DNA from: Rheinheimera sp. 4Y26
Lineage (GTDB): Bacteria > Pseudomonadota > Gammaproteobacteria > Enterobacterales > Alteromonadaceae
Assembly (NCBI RefSeq): GCF_025245835.1
Contig: NZ_JAOBWS010000004.1
Coordinates: forward strand, 219,887-283,886
Direction: 5' to 3'
Length of the DNA stretch: 64,000 bases
Part shown: one piece after another, positions 1 through 8,557 of the stretch
Layout of the letters: each line of letters opens with the position of its first letter
Numbering within the stretch: position 1 is the stretch's first letter
Notes under the pieces: generated by a model
What the model saw: only the letters and a program-made list of their open reading frames with translations
Told to the model about the DNA's origin: nothing
Databases searched by the model: none
Translations under genes and position numbers: made by a program

Positions 1-381
1 GCCATGCTCAACCGCCAGTGAATGGTCAACAATCAGCTGGGTTGGCACCACAGGGTTTACTTTGGCAGGGTCGCCGCCCATTTGGGCGATGGCATCCCGC
101 AGGCCGGCTAAATCAACCAGCGCAGTTTGGCCAAGAATGTCATGACAAACCACACGGGCCGGAAACCAGGGGAAATCAAGCTCTTGCTTGCGTTCAATCA
201 GCTGGCTTAAGTAAGCATTTAACTGTGCAGGTTCAGCGCGGCGCACCAGGTTTTCCGCATGGACACGGCTGGTATAAGGTAAGGTATCCCAGGCGCCCGG
301 GCTGATGTTATTCACCGCCTCACGGGCATCAAAATAATCTAACTGCGTGCCGGCAAGCGGCTTGCGATATTGAGTGTTCAT
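1..381 (-). CDS. acnD: 2-methylcitrate dehydratase AcnD, N-terminal part (cut by window start)
   Basis: The first 127 codons are present; the rest lies beyond base 1. The start ATG at 381 gives MNTQYRKPLAGTQLDYFDAR, the usual opening of the Fe/S-dependent AcnD, and further motifs PWFPARVVCHDILGQTA and KVNPVVPTQLIVDHS are typical of the aconitase superfamily N-terminus. AcnD dehydrates 2-methylcitrate to 2-methyl-trans-aconitate, which PrpF then isomerises; prpF would be expected further left. It follows prpC on the same strand after 94 bp that contain a terminator-like hairpin, so it may be expressed less than prpC. Closely related AcnA-type aconitases are the alternative, but the prp neighbours favour AcnD. 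Confidence 0.9.
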   Translation of the reverse strand, partial: MNTQYRKPLAGTQLDYFDAREAVNNISPGAWDTLPYTSRVHAENLVRRAEPAQLNAYLSQLIERKQELDFPWFPARVVCHDILGQTALVDLAGLRDAIAQMGGDPAKVNPVVPTQLIVDHSLAVEHG

Positions 382-441
382 TTTTAGCTTCCAGAGCAGC
401 AACTGTTGCTACCCAAAAAATTGAGCGATAAGCAGCATCAA

Positions 442-465
442 GCAAAAAGGACGCTTTGCGTCCCT
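442..465 (-). terminator. Terminator or attenuator between prpC and acnD
   Basis: On the minus strand a GGACGC-AAA-GCGTCC hairpin (arms 458-463 and 449-454) is followed directly by a run of five T (448-444). It sits 11 bp after the prpC stop and before acnD, so it would end or thin transcripts leaving prpC. Confidence 0.7.
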
Positions 466-475
466 TTATGGTTGA

Positions 476-1606
476 TTAGCCGCGCTGTGCAATAGGCGTA
501 ACTTCACGCGGCTCCACACCGGTATATTCAGCACTCGGCCGGATAATACGGTTGTCAGCGCGCTGTTCCATCACGTGAGCGGCCCAGCCGGTTAAACGTG
601 AGCAAACAAAAATCGGCGTAAACAACTTGGTTGGAATGCCCATGTAGTTGTAAGCCGAAGCGTGGAAAAAGTCGGCATTACAGAACAGCTTTTTCTCGCG
701 CCACATCACCGCTTCACAACGCACTGACACGTCATACAGTTTGGTGTCGCCGTTGGCTGCTGCCAGTTTTTCTGACCAGGCTTTAATCACAGCATTGCGT
801 GGGTCTGATTCTGCGTAAATCGCATGGCCAAAACCCATAATTTTATCTTTACGCGCCAGCATACCCATTAAGGTTTCTTCGGCATGATCCGGGTTGTGCA
901 TCTTTTCAATCAGTTCCATCGCGGCTTCATTGGCGCCGCCATGCAGCGGGCCGCGTAATGAACCAATAGCGCCAGTGATGCAGGAATGCATATCAGAAAG
1001 CGTTGATGCACAAACACGGGCGGTAAAAGTTGAGGCGTTAAATTCATGCTCTGCGTATAAAATCAGCGAAGCCTGCATCACCTGGGTATGCAGCGCCTGC
1101 GGTTTTTCACCATGTAAAGTCCAGAGGAACTGCTCAGCGATAGAATCAGCTGCAGTTTCCACTTCAATACGTTTGCCGTGGTGGCTGTAGTTGTACCAGT
1201 AGTTAATCAGGCCAGGGAAAATCGCCAGCATGCGATCTGTCGCGTCCTGCTGCTGTGCAAATGATTGTTCTGTTTCCAGGTTACCCAGCATTGAACAGCC
1301 GGTACGCATCACATCCATCGGATGGGCAGAAGCAGGAATACGTTCCAGCACTTCTTTGAGTGCCTGTGGCAGGCTGCGCATATCTTTCAGTTTGCTTTTA
1401 TAAGCAGCAAGCTCTGCTTCTGTTGGTAACTCACCTTTTAAAATCAGATACGCCACTTCTTCAAATTCACAATGCGCCGCTAAATCTTTGACGTCATAAC
1501 CGCGGTACGTCAGGCCTGAACCAGTTTTACCCACTGTGGATAAAGCGGTTTTCCCTGCGATTTGACCACGCAGACCTGCGCCTGTTAACTCTTTTGCATT
1601 TGCCAT
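476..1606 (-). CDS. prpC: 2-methylcitrate synthase PrpC
   Basis: This 376-aa protein is a citrate-synthase-family enzyme that condenses propionyl-CoA with oxaloacetate to 2-methylcitrate. Visible family signatures are GPLHGGANEAAMEL and GFGHAIYAESDPRN, carrying the two active-site histidines, and RPSAEYTGVEPREVTPI at the C-terminus. The length fits PrpC rather than the longer hexameric citrate synthase GltA, and the N-terminal LRGQIAGKTALSTVGKTGSG is typical of PrpC. ATG at 1606 has AAGGGGAG upstream. It lies 130 bp after prpB in the same direction and precedes acnD, so it is the second enzyme gene of the methylcitrate cluster. Confidence 0.97.
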   Translation of the reverse strand: MANAKELTGAGLRGQIAGKTALSTVGKTGSGLTYRGYDVKDLAAHCEFEEVAYLILKGELPTEAELAAYKSKLKDMRSLPQALKEVLERIPASAHPMDVMRTGCSMLGNLETEQSFAQQQDATDRMLAIFPGLINYWYNYSHHGKRIEVETAADSIAEQFLWTLHGEKPQALHTQVMQASLILYAEHEFNASTFTARVCASTLSDMHSCITGAIGSLRGPLHGGANEAAMELIEKMHNPDHAEETLMGMLARKDKIMGFGHAIYAESDPRNAVIKAWSEKLAAANGDTKLYDVSVRCEAVMWREKKLFCNADFFHASAYNYMGIPTKLFTPIFVCSRLTGWAAHVMEQRADNRIIRPSAEYTGVEPREVTPIAQRG

Positions 1607-1736
1607 GGGTAACTCCCCTTTGAATGTTGATGCTTAAAATTTTTGAACTTGCACCGGCTGGTACAGAGATAAATTTATAACCTGCCGTCAATCTGGTTAA
1701 TTGCTGCGAATAAACGCAACTTGCAGATATTTGCTG

Positions 1737-2624
1737 TTATTTGTTTTTATTTTCAGCAAACAGCGCATCAAGTTTTTGCTCGTAGCTGTGGTAGTTCAGA
1801 AAATCGTACAGCTCCATCCGCGTTTGCATGCTGTCGATCACCGCTTTTTGGTCGCCATCAGCCAGAATATGCTGATACACATTGAGTGCTGCTTTGTTCA
1901 TCGCACGGAAGGCACTGAGCGGATATAACACCATCTTCACGCCCACATCGGCCAGCTCTTGTTTATTAAACAGCGGCGTCTGACCAAACTCAGTGATATT
2001 GGCAAGCACCGGCACTTTAATCACATCGGTAAAAGCCTTGTATTGCTCCAGCGTGTACACAGCTTCGGCAAAAATGGCATCAGCGCCTGCTTCAACACAA
2101 GCCTGGGCCCGTTCAATGGCCGCCTGTAAACCTTGCTGCTGCAGCGCATCAGTGCGCGCCATAATAAAGAAGTTTTCGTCGGTTCTGGCATCCACCGAAG
2201 CTTTCACCCGGTCAACCATTTCTTCTAACGACACAATTTCTTTGTTGGGTCTGTGGCCACAACGTTTTTGCATCACCTGATCTTCAATATGAAAACCGGC
2301 CGCGCCGGCACGGGTCATCTCTTTAACGGTACGGGCAATATTAAAAGCGCCCCCCCAACCTGTGTCGGCATCGACCAACAGGGGTAAAGATGTGGCGCCT
2401 GTGATGCGGCGAATGTCTTCGCAGACGTCGTTCAGCGATGTCATGCCTAAATCCGGCAAGCCAAAAGAGGCGTTTGCTACGCCGGCACCAGATAAATACA
2501 GGGCCTGGTGACCAACACGTTCGGCCATCATGGCGGTGTAAGCGTTAATAGTACCCACCAGTTGCAGTGGGTGATGTGCGGTAATGGCCTGACGAAGTTT
2601 CAGACCAGCGCTTGCTGTTGCCAT
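1737..2624 (-). CDS. prpB: 2-methylisocitrate lyase PrpB
   Basis: The 295-aa protein belongs to the isocitrate lyase/PEP mutase superfamily and cleaves 2-methylisocitrate to pyruvate and succinate, the last step of the methylcitrate cycle. [17 protein letters not shown] (Mg-binding aspartates) and the [12 protein letters not shown] active-site loop are visible. An upstream extension to 2675 is open, but ATG at 2624 is preceded by CAGGGGAA at good spacing and gives the standard [14 protein letters not shown] start. The start lies one base beyond the stop of the GntR regulator gene, so the two are almost certainly co-transcribed and translationally coupled. Confidence 0.97.
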   Translation of the reverse strand: MATASAGLKLRQAITAHHPLQLVGTINAYTAMMAERVGHQALYLSGAGVANASFGLPDLGMTSLNDVCEDIRRITGATSLPLLVDADTGWGGAFNIARTVKEMTRAGAAGFHIEDQVMQKRCGHRPNKEIVSLEEMVDRVKASVDARTDENFFIMARTDALQQQGLQAAIERAQACVEAGADAIFAEAVYTLEQYKAFTDVIKVPVLANITEFGQTPLFNKQELADVGVKMVLYPLSAFRAMNKAALNVYQHILADGDQKAVIDSMQTRMELYDFLNYHSYEQKLDALFAENKNK

Positions 2625-2625
2625 G

Positions 2626-3303
2626 TTAATTCCCCTGTTGCTTAAAGTGATTTTCAATATTACGTCTGGATGCACCTATATGACGGCGCATCAATAAATC
2701 GGCCAATTCACCATCGCGGTTGGCAATGGCATTGATAATAGCCTTATGTTCATCAAATGCCCGCGACACACGCGGACCATTCATGCCCAGCTGCACCCGG
2801 TACATCCGCACCAGAAAATACAGCTCGTCACATAACAAATTGATTAAATACGGGTTTTTACTACCCAGAATAATCCGGTAGTGAAAGTCGACATCGCCGG
2901 CTTCCTGATAATAACTTTCGCCTTCACGTACCCTCTGTGTCGACAAATGCTGGTCGAGCAGCTCCTGCACCTGAGCAATTTCGTCATCCGACATATGTTC
3001 GGCCGCAAGACGGCAAGCCAGTCCTTCCAGCGTTTCGCGAAGCTGGTATAACGAAACCAAGCCCGCCACCGACAACTTCACCACTCTGGCACCAGCATTT
3101 GGTGTGCGTTCAATTAAATGGCAACGCTCCAGCCTGGCTAAGGCTTCGCGCAGCGGCGCCCGGCTCAAATCGTACCTTTTGGCGAGTTCAGGTTCGGAAA
3201 TTTTGCTGCCCGGCGCTATCTGGCCTTCAACTATTGCTTTTTGAATTTCCAGCAGCACACGGTCTGCTGCGGTTACAGGATCACGCCATATCGGACTCTG
3301 CAT
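2626..3303 (-). CDS. GntR-family (FadR/FCD subfamily) regulator of the prp cluster
   Basis: This 225-aa protein has an N-terminal winged helix ([25 protein letters not shown], about residues 37-61) and an all-helical C-terminal FCD-type ligand domain with the metal-site-like histidine in [15 protein letters not shown]. It opens a regulator-prpB-prpC-acnD transcription unit, so a propionate or methylcitrate response is the natural inference; GntR proteins in place of PrpR are known for this pathway in Alteromonadales. A TGTCGACA palindrome lies 4-15 bases upstream of the start and a second one about 62 bp further up, so autorepression is likely. The effector cannot be read from the sequence. 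Confidence 0.88.
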   Translation of the reverse strand: MQSPIWRDPVTAADRVLLEIQKAIVEGQIAPGSKISEPELAKRYDLSRAPLREALARLERCHLIERTPNAGARVVKLSVAGLVSLYQLRETLEGLACRLAAEHMSDDEIAQVQELLDQHLSTQRVREGESYYQEAGDVDFHYRIILGSKNPYLINLLCDELYFLVRMYRVQLGMNGPRVSRAFDEHKAIINAIANRDGELADLLMRRHIGASRRNIENHFKQQGN

Positions 3304-3306
3304 GAT

Positions 3307-3318
3307 ATTGTCGACAAT
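3307..3318. promoter_or_regulatory. Palindromic operator 1 (ATTGTCGACAAT) of the prp regulator
   Basis: A perfect 12-bp palindrome sits just before the regulator's ATG and overlaps its ribosome-binding region. The size and symmetry suit a FadR-type GntR dimer. The core TGTCGACA occurs again at 3371-3378, on the other side of the promoter. Confidence 0.65.
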
Positions 3319-3335
3319 TTGTAATGAATGCTGCC

Positions 3336-3364
3336 TTTTTACCTGTGCAATAGATGCTAGTCAA
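3336..3364 (-). promoter_or_regulatory. Candidate sigma-70 promoter of the prp operon
   Basis: On the minus strand TTGACT (3364-3359) and TAAAAA (3341-3336) are separated by 17 bp. The pair lies exactly between the two TGTCGACA palindromes, which would place one operator just upstream of -35 and one in the early transcript. Confidence 0.5.
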
Positions 3365-3368
3365 CATA

Positions 3369-3380
3369 ATTGTCGACATA
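3369..3380. promoter_or_regulatory. Palindromic operator 2 (core TGTCGACA) upstream of the prp promoter
   Basis: The core TGTCGACA is at 3371-3378, with flanks AT and TA. Its centre is 62 bp, about six helical turns, from that of operator 1, an arrangement compatible with cooperative binding or looping by the GntR protein. Confidence 0.55.
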
Positions 3381-3707
3381 AAATGCAAAATACTGTTTGT
3401 TTGTGTAGTGAATAGCGGGAAGGATATGTAAAAAAATACTGCCGTTTTATCTGAGACCTAACTTTAAGAAAGTTTTTTTAGATTATTTTAGGCTAATAGT
3501 TAAGTAATCAATAACTATGCAATATAAATAATAAGACTTTGATTTGAGCCTTAAACAGGGACTATCGCGCCGTTATTGGCTTAGATTGAATAAGCTGGGG
3601 ATAACCCTTGCATAAGTTGGTAGCAACTTTGGGGAAACTTACAAATTGTTCACCTTTTCAACGCTCTGTCGACGAATTCACCACTGAGCATTTTTTGCGC
3701 GCTTGGC
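3381..3707. other. Gene-free AT-rich stretch upstream of the candidate sRNA
   Basis: No supported gene lies here. The stretch 3420-3560 is strongly AT-rich. Small stem-loops occur, for example AAGTTG-GTAG-CAACTT near 3616-3631. A lone TGTCGAC at 3667-3673 resembles half of the prp operator but lacks the flanking symmetry. It probably holds the upstream regulatory regions of the prp operon and of the downstream RNA. Confidence 0.4.
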
Positions 3708-3719
3708 TACACTGAAGCC

Positions 3720-3828
3720 TATGTCACACTGCAACATTGGCAGTGTTCCTCCGGTAGCGCACGGCTCAGTTAATGAGCCATTCCCCTAGGCCCAGAACAA
3801 TGCGGATTGGTTCTGGGCTTCTTTTCTT
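3720..3828 (+). ncRNA. Candidate small RNA with three hairpins and an intrinsic terminator
   Basis: The plus strand shows three consecutive stem-loops: ACACTGC/GCAGTGT (3726-3746), GGCTCA/TGAGCC (3763-3779), and CCCAGAAC with GGTTCTGGG (3791-3817), the last followed by CTTCTTTTCTTTC. No T-run exists on the minus strand, so the terminator serves a plus-strand transcript and not tatD/ycfH, which ends convergently at 3848. A -10-like TACACT at 3708-3713 would start RNA near 3720; the -35 is poor. Between hairpins 1 and 2 lies TCCTCCGG, an anti-Shine-Dalgarno-like segment. A 22-codon ORF (3721-3789) also exists but lacks a convincing ribosome site. I do not recognise a known RNA family. Confidence 0.5.
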
Positions 3829-3847
3829 TCAGAGCTAACTTATTCAG

Positions 3848-4630
3848 TTAATTAGGTTTTTTTGCCAGAGGAAACAAACGGTAGAAGTTTTCCGTCGTTT
3901 GATGGGCAAGCTGTTCCACACTCACGCCTTTCAGCTCTGCCACAGCAGCGCCTACGGCTGTCACATAAGCCGGCTGATTGGTTTTGCCGCGATAAGGCAC
4001 AGGGGACAGGTAAGGAGAGTCAGTTTCAATCAATAGCCGGTCGAGCGGCACCTGCTTCACAACCTCACGCAGTGGATCGGCATTTTTAAAGGTCATAATG
4101 CCGGAGAACGAAATATAAAAACCAAGATCAAGCGCCGCTTTAGCCATCGCCCAGTCTTCAGTAAAACAATGCAACACCCCACCACAACGTTCAGCCTGAT
4201 ATTGCCGTAAGATGGCCAAAGTGTCAGCTTTGGCATCCCTGGTGTGCACAATCAGCGGTTTGTTGACCCTGTTGGCCACCTCAATGTGCCGGATAAAAGC
4301 ATCCTGCTGCAGTTGTTTGGTATCCGGGCTGTAAAAATAATCAAGCCCCGTCTCGCCCACAGCCACAACCCGGGGATCTGCCGCCAATTGCGCCAAAAGC
4401 TCAGCGTCCAGCACGTCCGTTTGATGTAGCGGATGTTCACCACAAGAAATCGACACCTGGGGATAGTCCTGCACCAACGCCGCCATGGCCGAAAACTCCG
4501 CAAGGCTCACCGACACACAGAGCATATGTTCAACCCGCTGCGCCTTAGCTGTGGCAAGCACTGCAGGTAAGTCCATGCCTAACTTTTCCAGTTCCAGGCG
4601 ATCCAGATGACAATGGGAATCAACAAACAA
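3848..4630 (-). CDS. ycfH: TatD-family metal-dependent hydrolase (YcfH type)
   Basis: The 260-aa protein is a TIM-barrel amidohydrolase. DSHCHLD near the N-terminus (two metal-binding His), GETGLDYFYSP, VHTRDAKADTL, HCFTEDW and ETDSPYLSPVPYRGKTNQP are the full set of TatD motifs. The family acts as a metal-dependent DNase or 3'-5' exonuclease. Start choice: no ATG is available. TTG at 4630 has GGAG eight bases upstream and gives LFVDSHCHLD, the usual distance from start to motif, whereas TTG at 4657 has no ribosome site. As in E. coli, it follows holB and a PilZ gene, so it is probably the last gene of the long fab-tmk-holB series. Confidence 0.93.
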   Translation of the reverse strand: MFVDSHCHLDRLELEKLGMDLPAVLATAKAQRVEHMLCVSVSLAEFSAMAALVQDYPQVSISCGEHPLHQTDVLDAELLAQLAADPRVVAVGETGLDYFYSPDTKQLQQDAFIRHIEVANRVNKPLIVHTRDAKADTLAILRQYQAERCGGVLHCFTEDWAMAKAALDLGFYISFSGIMTFKNADPLREVVKQVPLDRLLIETDSPYLSPVPYRGKTNQPAYVTAVGAAVAELKGVSVEQLAHQTTENFYRLFPLAKKPN

Positions 4631-4771
4631 AACAATATCTCCGTGCGCTATGGGCAAAATAAAACAGACTGCAGATGTTATTCAAAAGAAACCAATATTC
4701 CGGCAGGTTTGATGATTTTAGGATGGCGGAACGGGCGCAATCTTAGCTGAAGAGGCGCCACGCTGTCACTG

Positions 4772-5098
4772 TTACAATGTGTAGGTAGGATCGGTTGATT
4801 CCTGCAAACCGCTGATCAGTTTTTCGATTTTGTCGCGAAGACCAAGTTTGTCGTCAATAAAAGCCACACCTATACCGGCCGGGCTGTTATTTTGCGCACC
4901 ATGTGGTGTGAGCCAGGCTACTTTACCAGACACAGGCGTGGCTTCCAGCGCATCGGGTAAAGTGACCAACAGCGCCAGCGACTGACCAATTTTATATTGG
5001 CGTGCGGTACGGACAAACAACCCACCTTGTTTCAGAAACGGCATATAAGCACGATTCAGTTCTTTGATGTCTAAAAAGTCCAGTGGGATTTCTTCCAT
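4772..5098 (-). CDS. pilZ: PilZ-domain protein (type IV pilus PilZ-like)
   Basis: This 108-aa cytoplasmic protein is a single PilZ domain: LKQGGLFVRTARQYKIGQ near the N-terminus and GKVAWLTPHGAQNNSPAGIG with GVAFIDD later. The long RxxxR c-di-GMP switch of classical PilZ domains is not visible. This matches the type IV pilus PilZ subgroup, which typically does not bind c-di-GMP and works with PilB/FimX. It sits 11 bp after holB, the same position as pilZ in many Pseudomonas and Shewanella genomes. ATG at 5098 has a GAGAGGAA ribosome site. Confidence 0.88.
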   Translation of the reverse strand: MEEIPLDFLDIKELNRAYMPFLKQGGLFVRTARQYKIGQSLALLVTLPDALEATPVSGKVAWLTPHGAQNNSPAGIGVAFIDDKLGLRDKIEKLISGLQESTDPTYTL

Positions 5099-5109
5099 TT
5101 ATTCCTCTC

Positions 5110-6009
5110 TCAGCGCAGTAATACGGGCAAGTCCAATAACAAGGCAGTGAGTGCTAAGTTCTTATTCTGCCCCAAAATTTGCTGTTCGTCACGGCACCAT
5201 TGTGCCAGGCGTTCAAACAGTGCCTGCGGTTTTGCCAGTTGTGGCGCGGATAACAGCTGCTGGCGCACAAAGTAGCTGAATAACGCCGCGGTATCGCCAA
5301 ACTGTTCCAGCCTTTTAACGAGCTCCGGCAATGGCTGTTCAGCACGAAGATAAGCGCTAAGCTGTTGGAGCAAGGCGGAAATTTCTGCTGCGCTACCCGA
5401 CTCTAACAATTCAAGCGCTTTTAGCGGTGCTCCTTCACAAAAACTCAGTAAAAAATCAGGAACAGCTAAGTTAGTTTGCGCCGAAAGCCATTGCATGGCA
5501 ACCGGCGCCGCCACTGGCGCTATCAGCCATTTTTGACAGCGACTTAAAATAGTGGGCAATAACTGCTGCTCATAAGCCGTTTGTAATAATAAAAAACTAT
5601 TGGCGCCCGGCTCTTCCAACGTTTTTAATAATGCATTGGCCGCTGCTTCGGTCATTTTGTGTGCCTGTGGCAATAATACAACCCGTGCTCCACCTTGTTG
5701 CGGCGAACCCTGCATAAAATGGCTGAGTTCGCGCACCGCATCTACACCCAGACTGGTTTCACTTTGTAACTGCAGTAAATCCGGATGATGCCCGGCTTTC
5801 ACCAGCAAACAGCTTTTACATTGGCCACAACCTCCTGCAGCCAATGGCTGATTGCAAAGCAGCTGCTGCGCCAGATGTGAAGCCAGCAGATGTTTTCCGA
5901 CACCAGCAGCTCCGGTCAGCAACAGCGCATGATGTAATTGCCCTGCTAAAGCCAATGTGCCCAGCTGTAACTGTGTTGTTTCAAGCCAGGGCGGAAGCTG
6001 CCGGTTCAC
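5110..6009 (-). CDS. holB: DNA polymerase III delta-prime subunit HolB
   Basis: The 299-aa clamp-loader subunit has an AAA+ fold: a Walker-A-like [13 protein letters not shown] (about residues 32-44), a four-cysteine zinc module ([16 protein letters not shown]), and [13 protein letters not shown] followed by TILSRCQ, the sensor/SRC region. Delta-prime is the rigid stator that helps load the beta clamp. It begins with GTG at 6009, overlapping the tmk stop by four bases (GTGA), so translation is coupled to tmk. The order tmk-holB-pilZ-ycfH is conserved in gammaproteobacteria. Confidence 0.96.
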   Translation of the reverse strand: MNRQLPPWLETTQLQLGTLALAGQLHHALLLTGAAGVGKHLLASHLAQQLLCNQPLAAGGCGQCKSCLLVKAGHHPDLLQLQSETSLGVDAVRELSHFMQGSPQQGGARVVLLPQAHKMTEAAANALLKTLEEPGANSFLLLQTAYEQQLLPTILSRCQKWLIAPVAAPVAMQWLSAQTNLAVPDFLLSFCEGAPLKALELLESGSAAEISALLQQLSAYLRAEQPLPELVKRLEQFGDTAALFSYFVRQQLLSAPQLAKPQALFERLAQWCRDEQQILGQNKNLALTALLLDLPVLLR

Positions 6010-6629
6010 GCAAAATGCTCCGTGAGTGCCTGACGGATGGCTTGTTGTACCTGCTCCAGTGGTTGACTGGCATCAATCACACAAATATTGGCTTCAGTGC
6101 CGGCTATTTGCAGATATTTGGCTCTGGTGCGCTGAAAAAAAGCCAGTTGCTCAAGCTCAATCCGGTCAAGTTCACCCCGTGCTTTGGCTCTTGCAAGACC
6201 AAGTGCCGGGTCAATATCCAGATAAAGGGTAAAATCAGGCCTGGTGTTACCCAGCACCGCAGTACGGATTTGATTGATTAACTGTTCATCCAGCTGACGT
6301 CCGCCGCCCTGATAAGCACGGGAAGATAAATCATGTCTGTCCCCCAGTACCCAGTCGCCGCGCGCCAGTGCTGGCTTGATGACCTGACTGAGTAACTGCA
6401 CTCTGGCGGCGTACATCAGCAGCAATTCGGTTTCCGGCGCCATGGGTTCCTGCTGCACCGATTTGACCAAAGTTCTGATCTGCTCGGCAAGCGGTGTGCC
6501 GCCGGGCTCACGGGTTTGTACCACTTTATGCCCTTGTGCGGTTAGCCACTGATACACCGTATTGACTGCTGTGGTTTTGCCAGCGCCTTCCAGACCTTCA
6601 ATCACAACAAACTGGCCTCTGCTCATCAT
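6006..6629 (-). CDS. tmk: Thymidylate kinase
   Basis: The 207-aa enzyme phosphorylates dTMP to dTDP with [18 protein letters not shown] is the P-loop, [14 protein letters not shown] the conserved DR/EPG substrate motif, and [16 protein letters not shown] the lid-side region. The length is as expected for bacterial Tmk (about 210 aa). It starts with tandem ATGs at 6629 and 6626 and overlaps the mltG stop by four bases; its own stop overlaps holB, so mltG, tmk and holB form one coupled unit. Confidence 0.97.
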   Translation of the reverse strand: MMSRGQFVVIEGLEGAGKTTAVNTVYQWLTAQGHKVVQTREPGGTPLAEQIRTLVKSVQQEPMAPETELLLMYAARVQLLSQVIKPALARGDWVLGDRHDLSSRAYQGGGRQLDEQLINQIRTAVLGNTRPDFTLYLDIDPALGLARAKARGELDRIELEQLAFFQRTRAKYLQIAGTEANICVIDASQPLEQVQQAIRQALTEHFA

Positions 6630-7633
6630 TTTTTCCCGAAAATATACTGCTGAACCGCCTTGTTATGGGCATCAAGACTGGCTGAAAACTGATGTGAACC
6701 ATCACCTTTTGCCACAAAGTACAACATCTTGCTGACTTCTGGTTTGGCAGCTGCCTGCAACGAAGTTGCGCTGACCAGCGCTATAGGGCCAGGTGGCAAG
6801 CCAAAATGGACATAAGTGTTATAAGGATGTGGATCTTTTAAATGCGCTCTGGTGATGTCACCCTGATAACGCTCCTTTAAGCCATAAATAACGGTTGGAT
6901 CCGTCTGCAACTTCATGTTAAGCCTGAGCCTGTTCACAAAAACCGAAGCAATTAATGGTTTTTCTGCCAAAACTCCGGTTTCTTTTTCAATAATAGACGC
7001 CAGGGTTAACAGCTCATAAGGCGTTTTCAGCGGTAATGACGGGTCACGCTGCACCCAGGCTTTTTCCAGCTGAGCTAATAACGCCTGATGTGCGCGCTGA
7101 TAAATCGATGATGCTTTGCTGTGGGCATGGTAATAATAAGTTTCAGGGAAAAATAAAGCTTCCGCGTCCGAAGGTGCCGGGCCCCATTCCGCTGGCCAGC
7201 GCACCAGCGCCTGCAGCTCAGCCACTGACTGAATATCGTTTTGTATAAATTCTGCCTGACTTAACGCCTGCAAACTTTGTTGTAAAGTTTCGCCCTCGCG
7301 CAACATAAAACTAAACTGCGCCACTTTGCCACTTCGAAACAAAGCCAGTTGTGACAACAGCAAATCTGGGTCAACCCGGTAGACGCCGGCTTTAATATCA
7401 CGCAGCTCTGAATGAAATACACTGAGCATTCTCAGCTGAGTACACTGAAAACGGCTTAATAAACCCTGCTGCTGCCAACTTTGGCATAACGCCGACAAAG
7501 AACTTCCGGCTTTCACTTCAAAATAAGGACCCGCGAGCGCCAGCCTGGTCTGACTAAACTGCTGCACCTGATTACGCAGGCCAAAAGCAACTACAGCGCC
7601 TAATAGCAGCAGTACCACAATTTTTTTAAACAT
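6626..7633 (-). CDS. mltG: Endolytic peptidoglycan transglycosylase MltG
   Basis: This 335-aa protein has one N-terminal membrane anchor ([16 protein letters not shown], residues 5-20) followed by a LysM-like region and the YceG catalytic domain. [11 protein letters not shown] holds the catalytic glutamate, and [23 protein letters not shown] and GLPPGPIA are signature stretches. MltG cleaves nascent glycan strands in the periplasm and is thought to act as a chain-length terminator. The gene lies between pabC and tmk, as in E. coli, with six bases to pabC. Confidence 0.96.
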   Translation of the reverse strand: MFKKIVVLLLLGAVVAFGLRNQVQQFSQTRLALAGPYFEVKAGSSLSALCQSWQQQGLLSRFQCTQLRMLSVFHSELRDIKAGVYRVDPDLLLSQLALFRSGKVAQFSFMLREGETLQQSLQALSQAEFIQNDIQSVAELQALVRWPAEWGPAPSDAEALFFPETYYYHAHSKASSIYQRAHQALLAQLEKAWVQRDPSLPLKTPYELLTLASIIEKETGVLAEKPLIASVFVNRLRLNMKLQTDPTVIYGLKERYQGDITRAHLKDPHPYNTYVHFGLPPGPIALVSATSLQAAAKPEVSKMLYFVAKGDGSHQFSASLDAHNKAVQQYIFGKK

Positions 7634-7639
7634 CCTGCG

Positions 7640-8419
7640 TTAACAACCTTCTTCAGAATAATTAGCCAGCAACTGCTGCACCGGCCGCACCGGCGCAAGC
7701 GACAGTGGCCGCTGTAAATAATGATGAACCGGTACCACCCCCATCAGGGCGTTACAGGCAAACATAGCCTCACAATCAGCAATATCCCGGGCCATAAAAC
7801 GACCCTCTGTCACTGCCAGTTGTTTCATTAAAAATGCCCGCATGACGCCGGCAACACCGGCTTGACTAAGTTCAGGCGTAAACCATTGGTCGTTTTGATA
7901 AAAAAACATATTGGCGGCACTAAATTCAATGGCAAAACCTTCACTGTCAAATGCCAGCAACTCGTCATAGCCGCTTTGTTCTACTTCGTTTTTATGCAGC
8001 ACAGTCTCAAGCCTGCTGGTATGTTTAATACCGGCCAGCAGCGGCTGAATACCTAATCGCAAACTGGCATTGGCCACAATGATGCCCTGTTGTTGTTGCA
8101 CACCGTAGTCTGGTAAAGGGCTGGCCGTACAATAAATATCAGGTGCGGCCAGTGTTTTGGTGCTGTAACCACGACCACCATGGCCACGGCTGACCAACAC
8201 TTTCACCACCTGCTCTGGCGCGCTGATCTGCGCCTGTGCCTGTGCTTTTACCTCTGCTTCGGGCATCAAACCAAAGCCGAGGCGTTGCATCGACTGCTGC
8301 AATCTGAGCCAGTGCAAGGGCCAGAATTGCAAAGCGCCATTTTTCACTCTGATAGTGCTGAAAATGCCGTCGCCATACTGAAAACTCCGGTCAGAAACAG
8401 AGGGTTGCTGCACACGCAT
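7640..8419 (-). CDS. pabC: Aminodeoxychorismate lyase PabC
   Basis: This PLP enzyme of the branched-chain aminotransferase fold IV converts 4-amino-4-deoxychorismate to p-aminobenzoate for folate synthesis. SVSDRSFQYGDGIFSTIRV near the N-terminus, IKHTSRLETVLHKNEV containing the PLP lysine (K in GIKHTSR), and ANMFFYQ are visible. The frame is open to 8521, but I place the start at ATG 8419 because this gives the standard spacing to SDRxFQYGDG and 259 aa, near the usual 269, and because an intergenic hairpin occupies 8488-8506. Confidence 0.92.
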   Translation of the reverse strand: MRVQQPSVSDRSFQYGDGIFSTIRVKNGALQFWPLHWLRLQQSMQRLGFGLMPEAEVKAQAQAQISAPEQVVKVLVSRGHGGRGYSTKTLAAPDIYCTASPLPDYGVQQQQGIIVANASLRLGIQPLLAGIKHTSRLETVLHKNEVEQSGYDELLAFDSEGFAIEFSAANMFFYQNDQWFTPELSQAGVAGVMRAFLMKQLAVTEGRFMARDIADCEAMFACNALMGVVPVHHYLQRPLSLAPVRPVQQLLANYSEEGC

Positions 8420-8487
8420 GGCTTCAAGATGCCTAAAAGCGGTTAAAACGGCAGTATGCCTGAAATTTTCCGGCCTGAAAATGACAA

Positions 8488-8506
8488 GACCGCCAAAGCG
8501 GCGGTC
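8488..8506 (-). terminator. Hairpin/attenuator between fabF and pabC
   Basis: GACCGCC-(5 nt)-GGCGGTC is a 7-bp GC-rich stem followed on the minus strand by TTGTCATTTT. It lies 51 bp after the fabF stop. The imperfect T-run suggests partial termination, separating high fab expression from pabC-mltG-tmk-holB. Confidence 0.5.
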
Positions 8507-8557
8507 CTGAATTACATGCAAAGGGTCAGTTTGCAGTTTTTCTGTACTTTAGCGAAA

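Noticed and set aside
2938..2945. Third TGTCGACA site inside the GntR gene
   Set aside because: It lacks the ATT/AAT flanks and encodes conserved protein sequence; it may be chance.
3720..3828. Identification of the candidate RNA as 4.5S, 6S, tmRNA or RNase P RNA
   Set aside because: None of the hallmark sequences of these RNAs (for example the SRP GGTCAGGTCCGGAAGGAAGC region) is present.
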